From assembly GCF_004833285.1 (NCBI RefSeq), contig NZ_STFG01000014.1, forward strand, positions 43,572 to 99,100: 55,529 nucleotides of DNA, read 5' to 3'. Below, in pieces: positions 27,749-36,939 of this stretch. The translations under genes were made by a program, and so were the position numbers. This DNA comes from Lampropedia puyangensis. GTDB lineage: Bacteria > Pseudomonadota > Gammaproteobacteria > Burkholderiales > Burkholderiaceae_C. The notes under the pieces were generated by a model. It was not told where the DNA came from and made no database searches. It worked only from the letters and a program-made list of their open reading frames with translations. Every line of letters starts with the position of its first letter. Position 1 is the stretch's first letter.

Positions 27749-28843
27749 TTAGCGCAGCACTTTGGAAGGCACTTCGTGCGTGAGTTGCAGCATGCCGTCG
27801 AGGATGAAGAAGTGGTCATCAAAAAAGCGCTCTGGCATGTCGCCCAACTCGCTGATGGGCACCCACAAAGCGGCTTTGGCATCGTCTGCGCCCAGCACTT
27901 TGGGCAAGGCGCCGTAGCCTAAATCAAAGTGAAAGACGTGTGTGACCGTGCGCCCGCGCAGGCTGCGGTCGGGGTGGTCAAATACGCGGCTGGTGCGCAG
28001 CGCTTGGCGCCAGGTGTCGTCGCTGATGTCCAGAGAAGTTTCTTCACGCAGCTCGCGCAGGCATGACTGCCACAGCGTATCGCGTGGTTCCAGATAGCCG
28101 CCAGGCAAGGCATACAAGCCTTTGCCAGGCATTTGCCCGCGCTCGACCAGCAGCACATGCCCCTGGCATTGCACCAATGCGTCAACCGTGATGAACATCG
28201 GCGGGTAGGGGGCACTGGCCCATGACTGGTGGTAGCTTTTAAGCATGTGCCATTCTTGTTGCAACTGCACAAAATTCGGATCTTGGCGCCATTGCAGCAG
28301 CCACTGCGCGACGGCTGCAGGCACATGCTCGAGCAGGATGGATTGCAGGCGGTCGAGCTCAGCGGTTGTGGCGTATTGTGGTGTAGCAAAGCACGCTTCG
28401 CGCACGACCGTGGCATCGGTGCCGCCTTGGCGGGGGTAGTTGAGCAATTCCCAATTGGGAAACTGGGCCAGATAGGCGCTACTGGCATCTTTGAAATGGC
28501 CAACCAAGGCCACGCGGGCGGCAGCGTCGGCATTGGCTTGCTGTGCCAACAGTCCATCGACCCCATTGCGCACGGCCTGAACCCAGCGTGCGTCATCGTA
28601 AAAATCGCGCATGGCAATGCATTGCACGCGTGCACGATCGGCCTCGGGTAAAGCCGCTAGCAGCATGTCGCGGCGTTCTTGCCAAGTGAATGGGTTTTTG
28701 GGTGTACGCGATTGGAAGGCAGAACCCAGCACAATGATGACGCGTTTGGCCGCATCAAGTGCATGCTGCACCATCGCCAAATGGCCTGAATGTGGCGGTT
28801 GAAAGCGGCCAATGAAAATAGCAGCGTCAAAAGGGTGTGGCAT
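27749..28843 (-). CDS. nadM: Bifunctional NMN adenylyltransferase / Nudix hydrolase
   Basis: The 364-residue product fuses two domains. The N-terminal nucleotidyltransferase (about 1-180) has Gly-Arg-Phe-Gln-Pro-Pro-His-Ser-Gly-His (HxGH) and makes NAD from NMN and ATP. The C-terminal Nudix domain (about 205-345) resembles the ADP-ribose pyrophosphatase type. Its Nudix box, starting Gly-Gly-Tyr-Leu-Glu-Pro-Arg-Asp, ends Arg-Glu-Leu-Arg-Glu-Glu. The first box Glu is Asp here, while the catalytic Arg-Glu...Glu-Glu core is intact. It lies downstream of pncB and elaA on the same strand, so this is probably an NAD salvage and ADP-ribose recycling operon. Confidence 0.92.
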   Translation of the reverse strand: MPHPFDAAIFIGRFQPPHSGHLAMVQHALDAAKRVIIVLGSAFQSRTPKNPFTWQERRDMLLAALPEADRARVQCIAMRDFYDDARWVQAVRNGVDGLLAQQANADAAARVALVGHFKDASSAYLAQFPNWELLNYPRQGGTDATVVREACFATPQYATTAELDRLQSILLEHVPAAVAQWLLQWRQDPNFVQLQQEWHMLKSYHQSWASAPYPPMFITVDALVQCQGHVLLVERGQMPGKGLYALPGGYLEPRDTLWQSCLRELREETSLDISDDTWRQALRTSRVFDHPDRSLRGRTVTHVFHFDLGYGALPKVLGADDAKAALWVPISELGDMPERFFDDHFFILDGMLQLTHEVPSKVLR

Positions 28844-28936
28844 GCAAATGTCCCTGAATATTTTTGTGCGCCACGGGTTCAGTGAGTTCCTGACTCATTG
28901 TGGCGTGCGGCAGTCGATTGTGCATGCGAAAACCCG

Positions 28937-29410
28937 CTATGGGTTGCTTCTTGGTTGACGGCACAGCATATCCACATGGGGAATGCCGTCCTCCAGGTAT
29001 TCAGGGCTGTCAGCGACAAATCCCAAAGAACCGTAAAACCCTTGTAAATGGCTTTGCGCACTGAGGCGAATGGGCTGACCAGGGTAGGTTCGCATAGTCA
29101 GGTCAATGGCCTCTTGCATCAGTGCGCGGCCATATTGGTGGGCACGAAAGGCGTGCGCGACCATGACGCGACCGATGGAGGGTTCGGCAAACTTCAGGTT
29201 GGGGCCAATGATGCGTGCGTAAGCAGCCAGCGCGCTGCCTTGCCAACCGAACAGGTGCAATGCACTGGCATCGTACGCATCGACTTCTTGATAGGGGCAG
29301 TTTTGCTCAACGACAAAGACGGCAATGCGTGCGCTAACCATTTCCAGCACTTGCGCAGGGGTGAGTTGCGCAAGTGGTGACCACGTAAAGTGCAGGGTGG
29401 GAGCGTTCAT
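28937..29410 (-). CDS. elaA: ElaA-type GNAT acetyltransferase
   Basis: The 157-residue GNAT protein matches ElaA: [13 protein letters not shown] near residue 28, Gly-Arg-Val-Met-Val, and the acetyl-CoA loop Arg-Ala-His-Gln-Tyr-Gly-Arg-Ala-Leu. The C-terminal [10 protein letters not shown] is also typical. The natural substrate of ElaA is not established. Its ATG overlaps the pncB stop by the ATGA arrangement, so it is translated with pncB. A link to NAD metabolism is positional only. Confidence 0.88.
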   Translation of the reverse strand: MNAPTLHFTWSPLAQLTPAQVLEMVSARIAVFVVEQNCPYQEVDAYDASALHLFGWQGSALAAYARIIGPNLKFAEPSIGRVMVAHAFRAHQYGRALMQEAIDLTMRTYPGQPIRLSAQSHLQGFYGSLGFVADSPEYLEDGIPHVDMLCRQPRSNP

Positions 29411-30627
29411 GGGCGTTTGACCTGAAAGACCTGCGTCAAGTAGTTGAGGAAGGTTTGGTCATCGCACAGCAATTTGCCGGGGGAATCGGAAATTTTGGCC
29501 ACGGGCTGGCCATTGGCACTGGTGAGCTTCATCACAATCGATAGCGGTTGCAGGCCCATGTCGTTGGTTAGCTGCGTGCCGATACCGAAGCCGCATTGCG
29601 TGCGGTCAGCAAAGTGGTGGTAAATGCGTAGCGCTTCGGGCACGTTGAGCCCATCTGAGAACACCAAGCGTTTGGTGTGTGCGTCAATGCGCAGCTTGGC
29701 GTAATGGGCCAAGGCTTTTTCGCCCCACGCAATCGGGTCGCCGGAGTCGTGGCGCAAACCATCGAACAGTTTGGCAAAGTATAGGTCGAAGTCTGCGATA
29801 AAAGCATCCATGCCGATGGTATCGGTCAAGGCAATACCCAAGTCGCCACGGTACTCTTGTACCCAGCTCTCCAGTGCCGCTTTTTGGAAGTTGCGCAACT
29901 GCACTACGCCCAGCGCCTGGTAGGTCTGAAAGTATTCGTGCGCCATGGTGCCAATGGGCACAATGTCTAAATCCATTGCCAAGAGCACGTTCGAGGTGCC
30001 TTTGAACCATTGCGGAGTTTCTTGTGCGAATGTCTTGACGACATGGTGTTGCCACTGGCGCGAATAACGCCGGCGCACACCAAAATCAAACAACTCAAAC
30101 GGGTGGCGCAGTGCGGCTTCGCGGCCAAGGGTTTTCAGTTCTTCGACCTTGATGGCAAGGCGCTTTTTACCTTCGGCAAGGGCAGCCTGTGCGTCGTATT
30201 GGCGGAAGTACAGCTCGTTGACGATGGCCAGCACAAAAATCTCGAACCCCATGACATGCACTTGTGGCCCTTTGGCCTCAATGTGCAACTCATCGCCTTC
30301 TGCATAGGCCTGAATAAAAGCCCGTTGGAATTGGAAGATGCGCAGGAAATCAATGAAGTCCGATTTGATAAAGCGCAACGCCCCCAAGTAGCGGAGTTCT
30401 TTTTCCGTAAACCGCAATTGGCACAAATGGTCCAGTTCCCGGTTGACGGCATCGAGCAGGCTGCTGAGTGGGAACTCGGGTTTTTTGCGGCAAACAAAAC
30501 GGTACTCCGCCTGCGTTTGCGGATGGCGATGCAGCATGGCCTGCCACATGGTGAATTTGTAGAGGTCAGTATCGAGCAGGCTGGTGATGATGGGTTCGTC
30601 AAACTGCTGGGCGCTTACTGTGTTCAT
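29407..30627 (-). CDS. pncB: Nicotinate phosphoribosyltransferase
   Basis: The 406-residue enzyme converts nicotinate, PRPP and ATP into nicotinate mononucleotide, the first step of nicotinate salvage to NAD. Typical segments are [11 protein letters not shown], [10 protein letters not shown], Gly-Thr-Ser-Asn-Val, Thr-Met-Ala-His-Glu and [10 protein letters not shown]. The ATG at 30627 follows GGAGAC. The frame extends to 30675 without support. First gene of pncB-elaA-nadM. Confidence 0.95.
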   Translation of the reverse strand: MNTVSAQQFDEPIITSLLDTDLYKFTMWQAMLHRHPQTQAEYRFVCRKKPEFPLSSLLDAVNRELDHLCQLRFTEKELRYLGALRFIKSDFIDFLRIFQFQRAFIQAYAEGDELHIEAKGPQVHVMGFEIFVLAIVNELYFRQYDAQAALAEGKKRLAIKVEELKTLGREAALRHPFELFDFGVRRRYSRQWQHHVVKTFAQETPQWFKGTSNVLLAMDLDIVPIGTMAHEYFQTYQALGVVQLRNFQKAALESWVQEYRGDLGIALTDTIGMDAFIADFDLYFAKLFDGLRHDSGDPIAWGEKALAHYAKLRIDAHTKRLVFSDGLNVPEALRIYHHFADRTQCGFGIGTQLTNDMGLQPLSIVMKLTSANGQPVAKISDSPGKLLCDDQTFLNYLTQVFQVKRP

Positions 30628-30928
30628 GGTGTCTCCGGCTTCCCCGGATGCATGCATGTTGATGGCGTAGTCCATACGTTTTGCATGCGGGAAAGAACAA
30701 TGGTGTCAATCGTGCGCCGCTAGTGTAGCCCGCAAGCGCGCAGCCGTTGGCCACGCGTGCCGATGGCTGGGCTGCAAAAGTGGCCGTTGTGGTAGCACTG
30801 CCCACTGGATCGGCTTGGCGTGCCCTGGCCGCAACGTGGTCACCTCTTGGGCTGGGGCATACCAGCATGGCTGCGCCTATAATTGGCGGTTTATCTGCGT
30901 TTTACTCTTTCTGTGTGGTTGAACTCGC
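30628..30928. other. Intergenic region with likely divergent promoters for pncB and the fmdB-like gene
   Basis: No gene is visible. A perfect TATAAT lies at 30878-30883, about 46 bp before the plus-strand start at 30929. No convincing -35 sits at the right distance. The pncB side contains only its ribosome site and no recognisable operator. Confidence 0.45.
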
Positions 30929-31264
30929 ATGCCGATCTATGCTTACCAATGCAGCCAATGCCACTTTCGCAAAGATGTGCTGCAAAAAATCTCAGATGCG
31001 CCTTTGACCGTGTGCCCGGAATGTGGCGCTAGTGCATTTGGAAAGCAACTCTCCGCCCCTAGCTTTCAGCTCAAAGGAACAGGCTGGTACGCTACTGACT
31101 TTAAAAACAGCGGCAAACCTGCAAGCCAGAGTGCGAGTGGTGCGGCCAGCGCGTCGAATGACGCCAAGAGCGAAGGTGGTGCCGCTGCGGAAACAGCGGC
31201 CAGTGCTCCTGCTCCTGCTGCAGAGAAAGCCAGCACTGCGCCTGCGAGCAAAGCTGCGGCATAA
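30929..31264 (+). CDS. FmdB-type zinc ribbon protein
   Basis: The 111-residue protein begins Met-Pro-Ile-Tyr-Ala-Tyr-Gln-Cys, the start of the FmdB zinc ribbon. It has Cys-Ser-Gln-Cys at 8-11 and Cys-Pro-Glu-Cys at about 31-34 as zinc ligands. After Gly-Thr-Gly-Trp-Tyr-Ala-Thr-Asp-Phe the remaining 50 residues are Ala/Ser/Pro/Lys-rich and probably disordered. The family is often annotated as putative regulatory protein, but its role is unknown. It lies 86 bp upstream of aspS, an arrangement often seen in this group of bacteria. Confidence 0.88.
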   Translation: MPIYAYQCSQCHFRKDVLQKISDAPLTVCPECGASAFGKQLSAPSFQLKGTGWYATDFKNSGKPASQSASGAASASNDAKSEGGAAAETAASAPAPAAEKASTAPASKAAA

Positions 31265-31350
31265 GCTGGGCTGCTTTTTTGCGTTTTAGGCACACGTTTT
31301 CACACAGTACATCTACCAAGGCTGCAAACCAGCCAGAAACGGATTTCATT

Positions 31351-33150
31351 ATGGCAATGCGCACCCAATACTGTGGCTTGGTCACAGAAGAATTGATTGG
31401 CCAGACCGTCACCCTGTGCGGCTGGGTTAACCGCCGCCGGGACCACGGTGGCGTGATTTTTATCGACCTGCGCGACCGCGAAGGCTATGTGCAAGTGGTG
31501 TGCGATCCTGATCGCCCAGAGATGTTTGCCGTCGCCGAGTCCGTGCGCAACGAGTTCTGTCTGCAAATCAAAGGCGTGGTGCGTGCGCGCCCTGAAGGCA
31601 CGACCAACGACAGTTTGGTTAGCGGCAAGATTGAAGTGCTCGCGCATGAAGTGGCCGTGCTCAACGCCTCGGTCACGCCACCATTTCAGCTCGATGACGA
31701 CAACCTGAGCGAAAACGTGCGCCTGACCCACCGCGTGCTGGACTTGCGCCGTCCTTACATGCAGAAAAACCTGATGCTGCGCTACAAAACCTCGATCCAG
31801 GTGCGCAACTACCTGGACGCACTGGGCTTTGTGGACATCGAAACCCCAATGCTGGGCAAAAGCACACCTGAAGGCGCGCGCGACTACCTCGTGCCATCGC
31901 GTGTGCATGACGGCCATTTCTATGCGCTGCCCCAGTCGCCCCAGCTGTACAAGCAAATGCTGATGGTGGCCGGCTACGACCGTTATTACCAGATCACCAA
32001 GTGCTTCCGCGACGAAGACTTGCGCGCTGACCGCCAGCCTGAATTCACCCAGATCGATTGCGAGACCTCGTTTCTGAACGAAGAAGAAATTCGCGCGATC
32101 TTCCAGCAAATGGTCGTTGAAGTGTTCAAGAAGCAATTGAACGTCGACCTGGGCGAATTCCCCATGATGACGTACCAAGAAGCGGCCTTCCGCTTTGGCT
32201 CGGACAAGCCGGACTTGCGCGTCAAGCTCGAATTCACTGAGCTGACCGATGTGATGGCCGATGTGGACTTCAAAGTGTTCTCTACCCCCGCGACCACCAA
32301 AGGAGGCCGTGTGGTGGCTATGCGTGTGCCAGGCGGCGCGGCCATCAGCCGTGGTGAGATCGACCAGTACACCGAATTCGTCAAAATCTACGGCGCCAAA
32401 GGTTTGGCCTGGATCAAGGTCAACGAAGTGGCCAAAGGCCGCGATGGCCTGCAGTCGCCCATCGTCAAGAACTTGCACGATGCTGCATTGGCAGAAATCC
32501 TCAAACGCACCCAGGCTCAGGACGGCGACTTGCTGTTCTTTGGTGCGGACAAGGAAAAAATCGTCAACGACGCCATTGGTGCCTTGCGCCTGAAAGTCGG
32601 CCACAGCGAATTTGGCAAGGCCAACGGCTTGTTTGAAGACCGCTGGGCACCGCTGTGGGTGGTGGACTTCCCGATGTTCGAATACGACGAGGAAAATGAC
32701 CGCTGGGCGGCCGTGCACCATCCATTCACATCGCCAAAAGACGGCCATGAAGAGTTGATGACCTCCGACCCTGCCAACTGTCTGGCTAAAGCCTACGATA
32801 TGGTGCTCAACGGCTGGGAACTGGGCGGTGGCTCGGTGCGTATCCACCGCGCGGACGTGCAAAGCAAGGTGTTTGACGCACTGAAAATCGGCCCTGAAGA
32901 AGCCCGTGCCAAGTTCGGTTACCTGCTCGACGCGCTGCAATACGGCGCGCCGCCACATGGTGGTTTGGCCTTCGGTCTGGACCGCTTGATCACTTTGATG
33001 ACCGGTGCAGAGTCGATCCGCGACGTGATTGCGTTCCCGAAAACACAGCGCGCACAAGATTTGCTCACGCAAGCCCCATCGCCCGTGGACGAGAAACAAT
33101 TGCGCGAGTTGCACATTCGCTTGCGTAACACACAAGCGGCTGCGCAATAA
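31351..33150 (+). CDS. aspS: Aspartyl-tRNA synthetase, residues suggest non-discriminating type
   Basis: The 599-residue class II synthetase has an N-terminal OB-fold anticodon domain, the bacterial insertion domain and the catalytic core. Motif 2 is Thr-Lys-Cys-Phe-Arg-Asp-Glu-Asp, and motif 3 is Gly-Leu-Ala-Phe-Gly-Leu-Asp-Arg near the end. His32 (in Arg-Arg-Arg-Asp-His-Gly-Gly) and Gly83 (in Arg-Pro-Glu-Gly) correspond to residues reported for the relaxed Pseudomonas aeruginosa enzyme that charges both tRNA(Asp) and tRNA(Asn). With gatCAB in the same window this supports indirect Asn-tRNA formation. The ATG at 31351 is favoured; the frame extends to 31279 without family similarity. Confidence 0.95.
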   Translation: MAMRTQYCGLVTEELIGQTVTLCGWVNRRRDHGGVIFIDLRDREGYVQVVCDPDRPEMFAVAESVRNEFCLQIKGVVRARPEGTTNDSLVSGKIEVLAHEVAVLNASVTPPFQLDDDNLSENVRLTHRVLDLRRPYMQKNLMLRYKTSIQVRNYLDALGFVDIETPMLGKSTPEGARDYLVPSRVHDGHFYALPQSPQLYKQMLMVAGYDRYYQITKCFRDEDLRADRQPEFTQIDCETSFLNEEEIRAIFQQMVVEVFKKQLNVDLGEFPMMTYQEAAFRFGSDKPDLRVKLEFTELTDVMADVDFKVFSTPATTKGGRVVAMRVPGGAAISRGEIDQYTEFVKIYGAKGLAWIKVNEVAKGRDGLQSPIVKNLHDAALAEILKRTQAQDGDLLFFGADKEKIVNDAIGALRLKVGHSEFGKANGLFEDRWAPLWVVDFPMFEYDEENDRWAAVHHPFTSPKDGHEELMTSDPANCLAKAYDMVLNGWELGGGSVRIHRADVQSKVFDALKIGPEEARAKFGYLLDALQYGAPPHGGLAFGLDRLITLMTGAESIRDVIAFPKTQRAQDLLTQAPSPVDEKQLRELHIRLRNTQAAAQ

Positions 33151-33160
33151 GCCCCAGAGG

Positions 33161-33239
33161 GCAAAGCGTTGTGGTTTTCCGCAACGCTTTGCTGTACCAA
33201 TACAAAAGCCACCTACTACAGGTGGCTTTTGTATTGGTA
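33161..33239. terminator. Two consecutive perfect hairpins after aspS
   Basis: The first hairpin has an 11-bp perfect stem (33161-33171 with 33182-33192). The second has a 20-bp perfect stem (33195-33214 with 33220-33239), a 5-base loop, and internal A/T runs on both arms. They separate the converging aspS and methyltransferase genes and could terminate both transcripts. Confidence 0.85.
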
Positions 33240-33274
33240 GCGCCCAGTGGGTGCGGGGATGTATGCAGGTCGGG

Positions 33275-34066
33275 CTATGGGGCTACACGCCCTTTGATGG
33301 CGTTGGCGCGGGCACTGTATGTAATGCGGCCGTCCGCATCGGCAGGCAGGCGGGCGAAGACGCGTTCACGCACAAGCGTGCGGTCTGCATCAGACAGTGC
33401 GGCAAGTGTTTGTCCAACACTTGGGGCGCCAAGAGCCGTACTCCAGAAATCCTCGAAATCATCAAATACGCGGTAGACCGTAATGGCACGTGCTTGAACG
33501 TCTTGCAGGCCTGCTTCACTCCACAGGCGCTGCATGACTTCCATGCGGGAGGCGTCAGGGCTGGAAGGTTCAGGAATGGTGATGCCCAAGGCGCGAATTT
33601 CTGACAGCAGAATTTCATACGGAAAACCGCCGCCGACCATGTCCCATGCATAAGCACTGACCGTGCCACCGGGGCGAACTACGCGCTTCATTTCAGCCAC
33701 ACCTTGTTCGGGCTTGGGGACAAAGAAGATCACCAAAGGCATTACGGCGGCGTCGAAGCGATCATCAGGGTAGGGCAGGGCCATGGCATCGGCCTGTTCC
33801 AGCACAACATGGGCCAACGCTGGGCGCTGGCGCGCGTAGGCCAGTTGTGGCTCCGATGGGTCAATGCCGTGCACGGATGCAGGTTGGCATTGGTTAATGA
33901 GCATTTCGGTGAATGCCCCGTTGCCACAGCCGACATCGAGCCATTGCAATTGGGCTGGAGCGGCCAACCAGTCCAGAAAGCGTTGCCCAACCAGTTGGCT
34001 CCATTTACCCATATAACGTTCATAAGAGGCGCCGTTCTGAAAGCGGATGGAGGCGGTGGTTTGCAT
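33275..34066 (-). CDS. Class I SAM-dependent methyltransferase
   Basis: The 263-residue product has the Methyltransf_11 style fold. Motif I is Leu-Asp-Val-Gly-Cys-Gly-Asn-Gly near residue 43, an acidic residue follows in Gly-Ile-Asp-Pro-Ser, then Gln-Ala-Asp-Ala-Met-Ala-Leu-Pro, and motif III is Arg-Val-Val-Arg-Pro-Gly-Gly-Thr. The methyl acceptor cannot be deduced; ubiquinone/menaquinone-type, small-molecule or stress-related roles are all possible. It appears to be its own transcription unit. Confidence 0.82.
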   Translation of the reverse strand: MQTTASIRFQNGASYERYMGKWSQLVGQRFLDWLAAPAQLQWLDVGCGNGAFTEMLINQCQPASVHGIDPSEPQLAYARQRPALAHVVLEQADAMALPYPDDRFDAAVMPLVIFFVPKPEQGVAEMKRVVRPGGTVSAYAWDMVGGGFPYEILLSEIRALGITIPEPSSPDASRMEVMQRLWSEAGLQDVQARAITVYRVFDDFEDFWSTALGAPSVGQTLAALSDADRTLVRERVFARLPADADGRITYSARANAIKGRVAP

Positions 34067-34117
34067 GCAATGTTCTCAGTTGGGGAATGGGGCTGGGGGC
34101 GTGATTGTCGGTCGTGT

Positions 34118-34510
34118 TCAGTGGCCTTGTGGCAGTAAAGGCTTCTGCGCTTCGGTGAGTTGCTCGCGGGCTTCTTGTAGCTTGGCTCTGCGTTTAGCCA
34201 TTTTTTCTGCATCGCCTTTCGCCTGCGCTTCGCTCAGCTCTTGTTCACGCTCTGCGACTTTCTGTAGTGCTTGCTGAATGTCCTTGTCACGTTCAGCCGC
34301 CAATTGCGCATCGGTGCAATGCGCTTTGTTGGCTGCTAGGGCTTTTTCGAGTCCTGCCACTTGCTGAGTGCGGCCTTGGGCGTTGGCCTGTGTTATTTGC
34401 GCCTCAATGGCTGCGCGTTTGGCTTCGCATGCGGGCGAAGCTTGTGCAAGCGCAGCAGAAGTTGCTGCGCTTGCGATGAACAGGGCAAAAATCTGTGCGG
34501 TGTGTTTCAT
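34118..34510 (-). CDS. DUF1090 (YqjC-type) exported protein
   Basis: The 130-residue product has a cleavable signal peptide ending Ala-Leu-Ala-Gln (about residue 22). The mature part starts Ser-Pro-Ala-Cys-Glu-Ala-Lys and carries a second Cys near residue 60, probably forming a disulfide. It then continues as a long charged helix rich in Glu, Gln, Lys and Ala, likely coiled coil. This layout is that of DUF1090/YqjC, a periplasmic family without a firmly known role. AGGAG precedes the ATG at 34510; the longer open frame to 34711 has no signal-like start. Confidence 0.85.
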   Translation of the reverse strand: MKHTAQIFALFIASAATSAALAQASPACEAKRAAIEAQITQANAQGRTQQVAGLEKALAANKAHCTDAQLAAERDKDIQQALQKVAEREQELSEAQAKGDAEKMAKRRAKLQEAREQLTEAQKPLLPQGH

Positions 34511-34975
34511 CAAGGCTCCTGAAAAGGGATGGGTGTACAGCGTAGAGTGTCGCACGCTATGGCTTGGGTTCCTGACCCTCCTGTGATGCAAGGGCTGCAG
34601 AGCATTGGGATGGGTGATGCACTTCGCGTCAGTGCAAATGGGGAAATGCCTATGCGTTTTGCAGTGCGTGATGGTGAATGCGGTTTTTTCCAATAGGTAC
34701 GAAGCAACCATGACGAGGTTTTGGTGGCATACAAGCCCGCTGACATGGATGTAAACGGAAGGTGTTCCTGCTAAAAATTCCTTCTAAATCAATTGCTTGT
34801 ATTTGATTTGCTGATGAGTTATTACTTCGGGTTGATGCTTGAAACGTCAATATAGGGTAAACACTAACAAGAAAAAAAGGCGTGGTGGCCATGGAATTTA
34901 TATCGTTTTGAGCAAGGGCGGAGCCTGCCGTTTAATGACGCCTGTCTTCAACGCAGCAGGTTTGCTTCTTGTCCC
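34511..34975. other. Gene-free stretch between the DUF1090 gene and the RraA-family gene
   Basis: No supportable gene is seen on either strand. The right half (about 34780-34880) is AT-rich and is the likely place for promoters. A TTGATG followed by TATAGG at about 34833-34857 is a weak promoter candidate with non-ideal spacing. Confidence 0.4.
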
Positions 34976-35650
34976 ATGAGCACTTTTGGATTCAGAATTT
35001 TCCCCAGCCCCATTGCTGAACAGGATGCGCAGATCCTGGCAGAGTTTGCCCAGATCGGCGTGGCCCAGATCAGCGATTGCATGCAACGTTTATACGGCAT
35101 TGTTGGCCTGCGACCGTTGCACGCTTGCCGTACGCGGATGGTTGGGTTTGCGGTCACCGTCAAGGCACGTCCGGGCGATAACTTGATGATTCACAAAGCC
35201 ATTTCATTGGCTGGTGAGGGCCAGGTCATCGTCGTCGATGGCAAGGGCGAGACCAGCAATGCGCTGGTTGGCGAGCTGATGATGCTTGACGCGCAACGCC
35301 GTGGCATTCGCGGTTTTGTGATTGATGGCGCTGTGCGCGATTCAGATGTGTTCGCAGCCAACGATTTCGGCTGCTTTGCTCGTGGCATTTCGCACCTTGG
35401 GCCATACAAAGACGGTCCCGGCGAGATCAATGTGCCCGTCAGCATTGGTGGTCAGGTGGTGCAGCCGGGCGACATTTTGGTAGGGGATGCCGATGGCGTG
35501 ATCGCTATTCCGTATGCAGCAGCAGCAGAGGTGCTGAAACTGGCGCAAGCCAAAGAAGCCGCTGAAGCAGTGGCCAAAGAAAAAATTGCCAATGGCACAT
35601 ACGCCAAACCCTGGATGGACAAGACCATCACAGAAAAGTCGGGAGCCTGA
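34976..35650 (+). CDS. RraA/HMG aldolase-family protein
   Basis: The 224-residue product belongs to the RraA-like fold that includes 4-hydroxy-4-methyl-2-oxoglutarate / 4-carboxy-4-hydroxy-2-oxoadipate aldolase. These enzymes cleave to pyruvate products and also decarboxylate oxaloacetate with a divalent metal. The active-site Arg121-Asp122 lies in Ile-Asp-Gly-Ala-Val-Arg-Asp-Ser-Asp, and Gly-Glu-Leu-Met at 99-102 forms the substrate loop. These catalytic residues argue against a pure RNase E inhibitor role. It is one base upstream of an aminotransferase gene. The aldol substrate is not identifiable from sequence. Confidence 0.83.
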   Translation: MSTFGFRIFPSPIAEQDAQILAEFAQIGVAQISDCMQRLYGIVGLRPLHACRTRMVGFAVTVKARPGDNLMIHKAISLAGEGQVIVVDGKGETSNALVGELMMLDAQRRGIRGFVIDGAVRDSDVFAANDFGCFARGISHLGPYKDGPGEINVPVSIGGQVVQPGDILVGDADGVIAIPYAAAAEVLKLAQAKEAAEAVAKEKIANGTYAKPWMDKTITEKSGA

Positions 35651-35651
35651 C

Positions 35652-36854
35652 ATGTCAATCATTGCCCAACGTATTCAACGCATCAAACTGTCCCCCAGTG
35701 TTGCGGCACGCACCATCATTGCTGAGCTGCGTGAGCAAGGCCGTGAAATCATTGACCTGACGATTGGTGAACCAGATTTCACAACGCCACTGCACATCCG
35801 TGAGGCGGCCAAACGCGCCATCGACCAAGGCCAAACCAAATACCCGCCGGCGCAGGGTGTCGTAGCACTGCGCCGCGCCATTGCTGCGCGGTTGCAGCAG
35901 GAAAACGGCATTGACTACCCGGTCAAGCAAATCATTGTGAGCACGGGTGGGAAACAGGTTTTGTTCAATGGGTTGGCTGCGACCTTGAACGATGGCGATG
36001 AGGTCATCGTGCCCGCACCTTACTGGGTGTCCTATCCGGATATGGTGTTGGTCAATGGTGGTGTGCCGGTGATTGCGAAGACTACGGTTGAGTCCCAGTA
36101 CAAACTTACGCCTGAAATTCTTGAAGCCAGTATTACGCCTCGAACCAAATGGTTGTTGTTCAACGCCCCCAGCAATCCGACAGGTGCGGTATACAGTGGC
36201 GAAGAGTTGCGCGCCTTGGCTGATGTGTTGCTGCGCCACCCGCATGTGTGGGTGATGACCGATGACATGTATGCCCGGCTGAACTTCACAGATGCACCGC
36301 CACGCTATATTCTTGAAGTAGCGCCAGAGCTGGCGCCGAGAACTTTGCTGGTCAATGGTGTCTCCAAGGCCTATGCCATGACGGGCTGGCGCATCGGTTA
36401 TGGTGCGGGTCCTGCCGAGTTGATTGCCGCTATGGCGATTCTGCAGTCGCAAAGCACCTCGGGTGCGTCGTCGATCAGTCAGGCCGCAGCATTAGAGGCG
36501 TTGACGGCTTCGCAGGATTGCGTTGAGCAATTCAGTGCCATTTTCAAGCAGCGTTGTGAACTGGCATTTGGCTTGCTTAGCCAAGTGCCTGGCCTGAAGC
36601 TGGTCAAGCCTGACGGCGCGTTCTATGTTTTCCCGGATTGTTCTGGTTTGATTGGCAAACGCACACCCTACGGTGATGTGATCGCTAATGATGGCGACCT
36701 GGTTTTGTACTTCCTGAAACAGGCCGGCGTAGCTGTGATTGGCGGAGATGCCTATGGTGCGCCGGGGACATTCCGCCTGTCCTTTGCTGCGTCACTTGAC
36801 GATATTCGCGCAGGTTGCGAAGGTATTCGAGCCGCCTGCGATGCATTGAAGTGA
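35652..36854 (+). CDS. PLP-dependent class I aminotransferase (aspartate aminotransferase-like)
   Basis: The 400-residue fold-type I enzyme resembles the AspAT Ib subgroup. The PLP Lys239 lies in Val-Ser-Lys-Ala-Tyr-Ala-Met-Thr-Gly-Trp-Arg, the pyrimidine-side Asn175-Pro-Thr-Gly is present, and Arg near residue 376 (Gly-Thr-Phe-Arg-Leu-Ser-Phe-Ala) binds the substrate carboxylate. An ATG at 35652 follows the aldolase TGA by one base, with GGGAG upstream. Given the aldolase before it and a Glu/Asp-type transporter after it, the likely job is converting an imported acidic amino acid into its 2-oxo acid. Housekeeping aspartate aminotransferase remains possible. Confidence 0.9.
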   Translation: MSIIAQRIQRIKLSPSVAARTIIAELREQGREIIDLTIGEPDFTTPLHIREAAKRAIDQGQTKYPPAQGVVALRRAIAARLQQENGIDYPVKQIIVSTGGKQVLFNGLAATLNDGDEVIVPAPYWVSYPDMVLVNGGVPVIAKTTVESQYKLTPEILEASITPRTKWLLFNAPSNPTGAVYSGEELRALADVLLRHPHVWVMTDDMYARLNFTDAPPRYILEVAPELAPRTLLVNGVSKAYAMTGWRIGYGAGPAELIAAMAILQSQSTSGASSISQAAALEALTASQDCVEQFSAIFKQRCELAFGLLSQVPGLKLVKPDGAFYVFPDCSGLIGKRTPYGDVIANDGDLVLYFLKQAGVAVIGGDAYGAPGTFRLSFAASLDDIRAGCEGIRAACDALK

Positions 36855-36939
36855 CTGTATTGCTGTCATCAGGCGCCTATTGGCGAATTTGGTGGCAGCC
36901 CTTAACACTGAACCCACACACTTTCTTTAGAGGTAAACA

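Noticed and set aside
31300-33147. A 615-codon open frame antisense to aspS
   Set aside because: It is the mirror of a highly conserved synthetase gene. The translation is His/Val/Gln-rich without domains, as expected from codon bias on the opposite strand.
33195-33239. The 20-bp perfect palindrome after aspS as an insertion element end
   Set aside because: Its position between converging genes and its A/T-run arms fit a terminator better; no second copy was seen.
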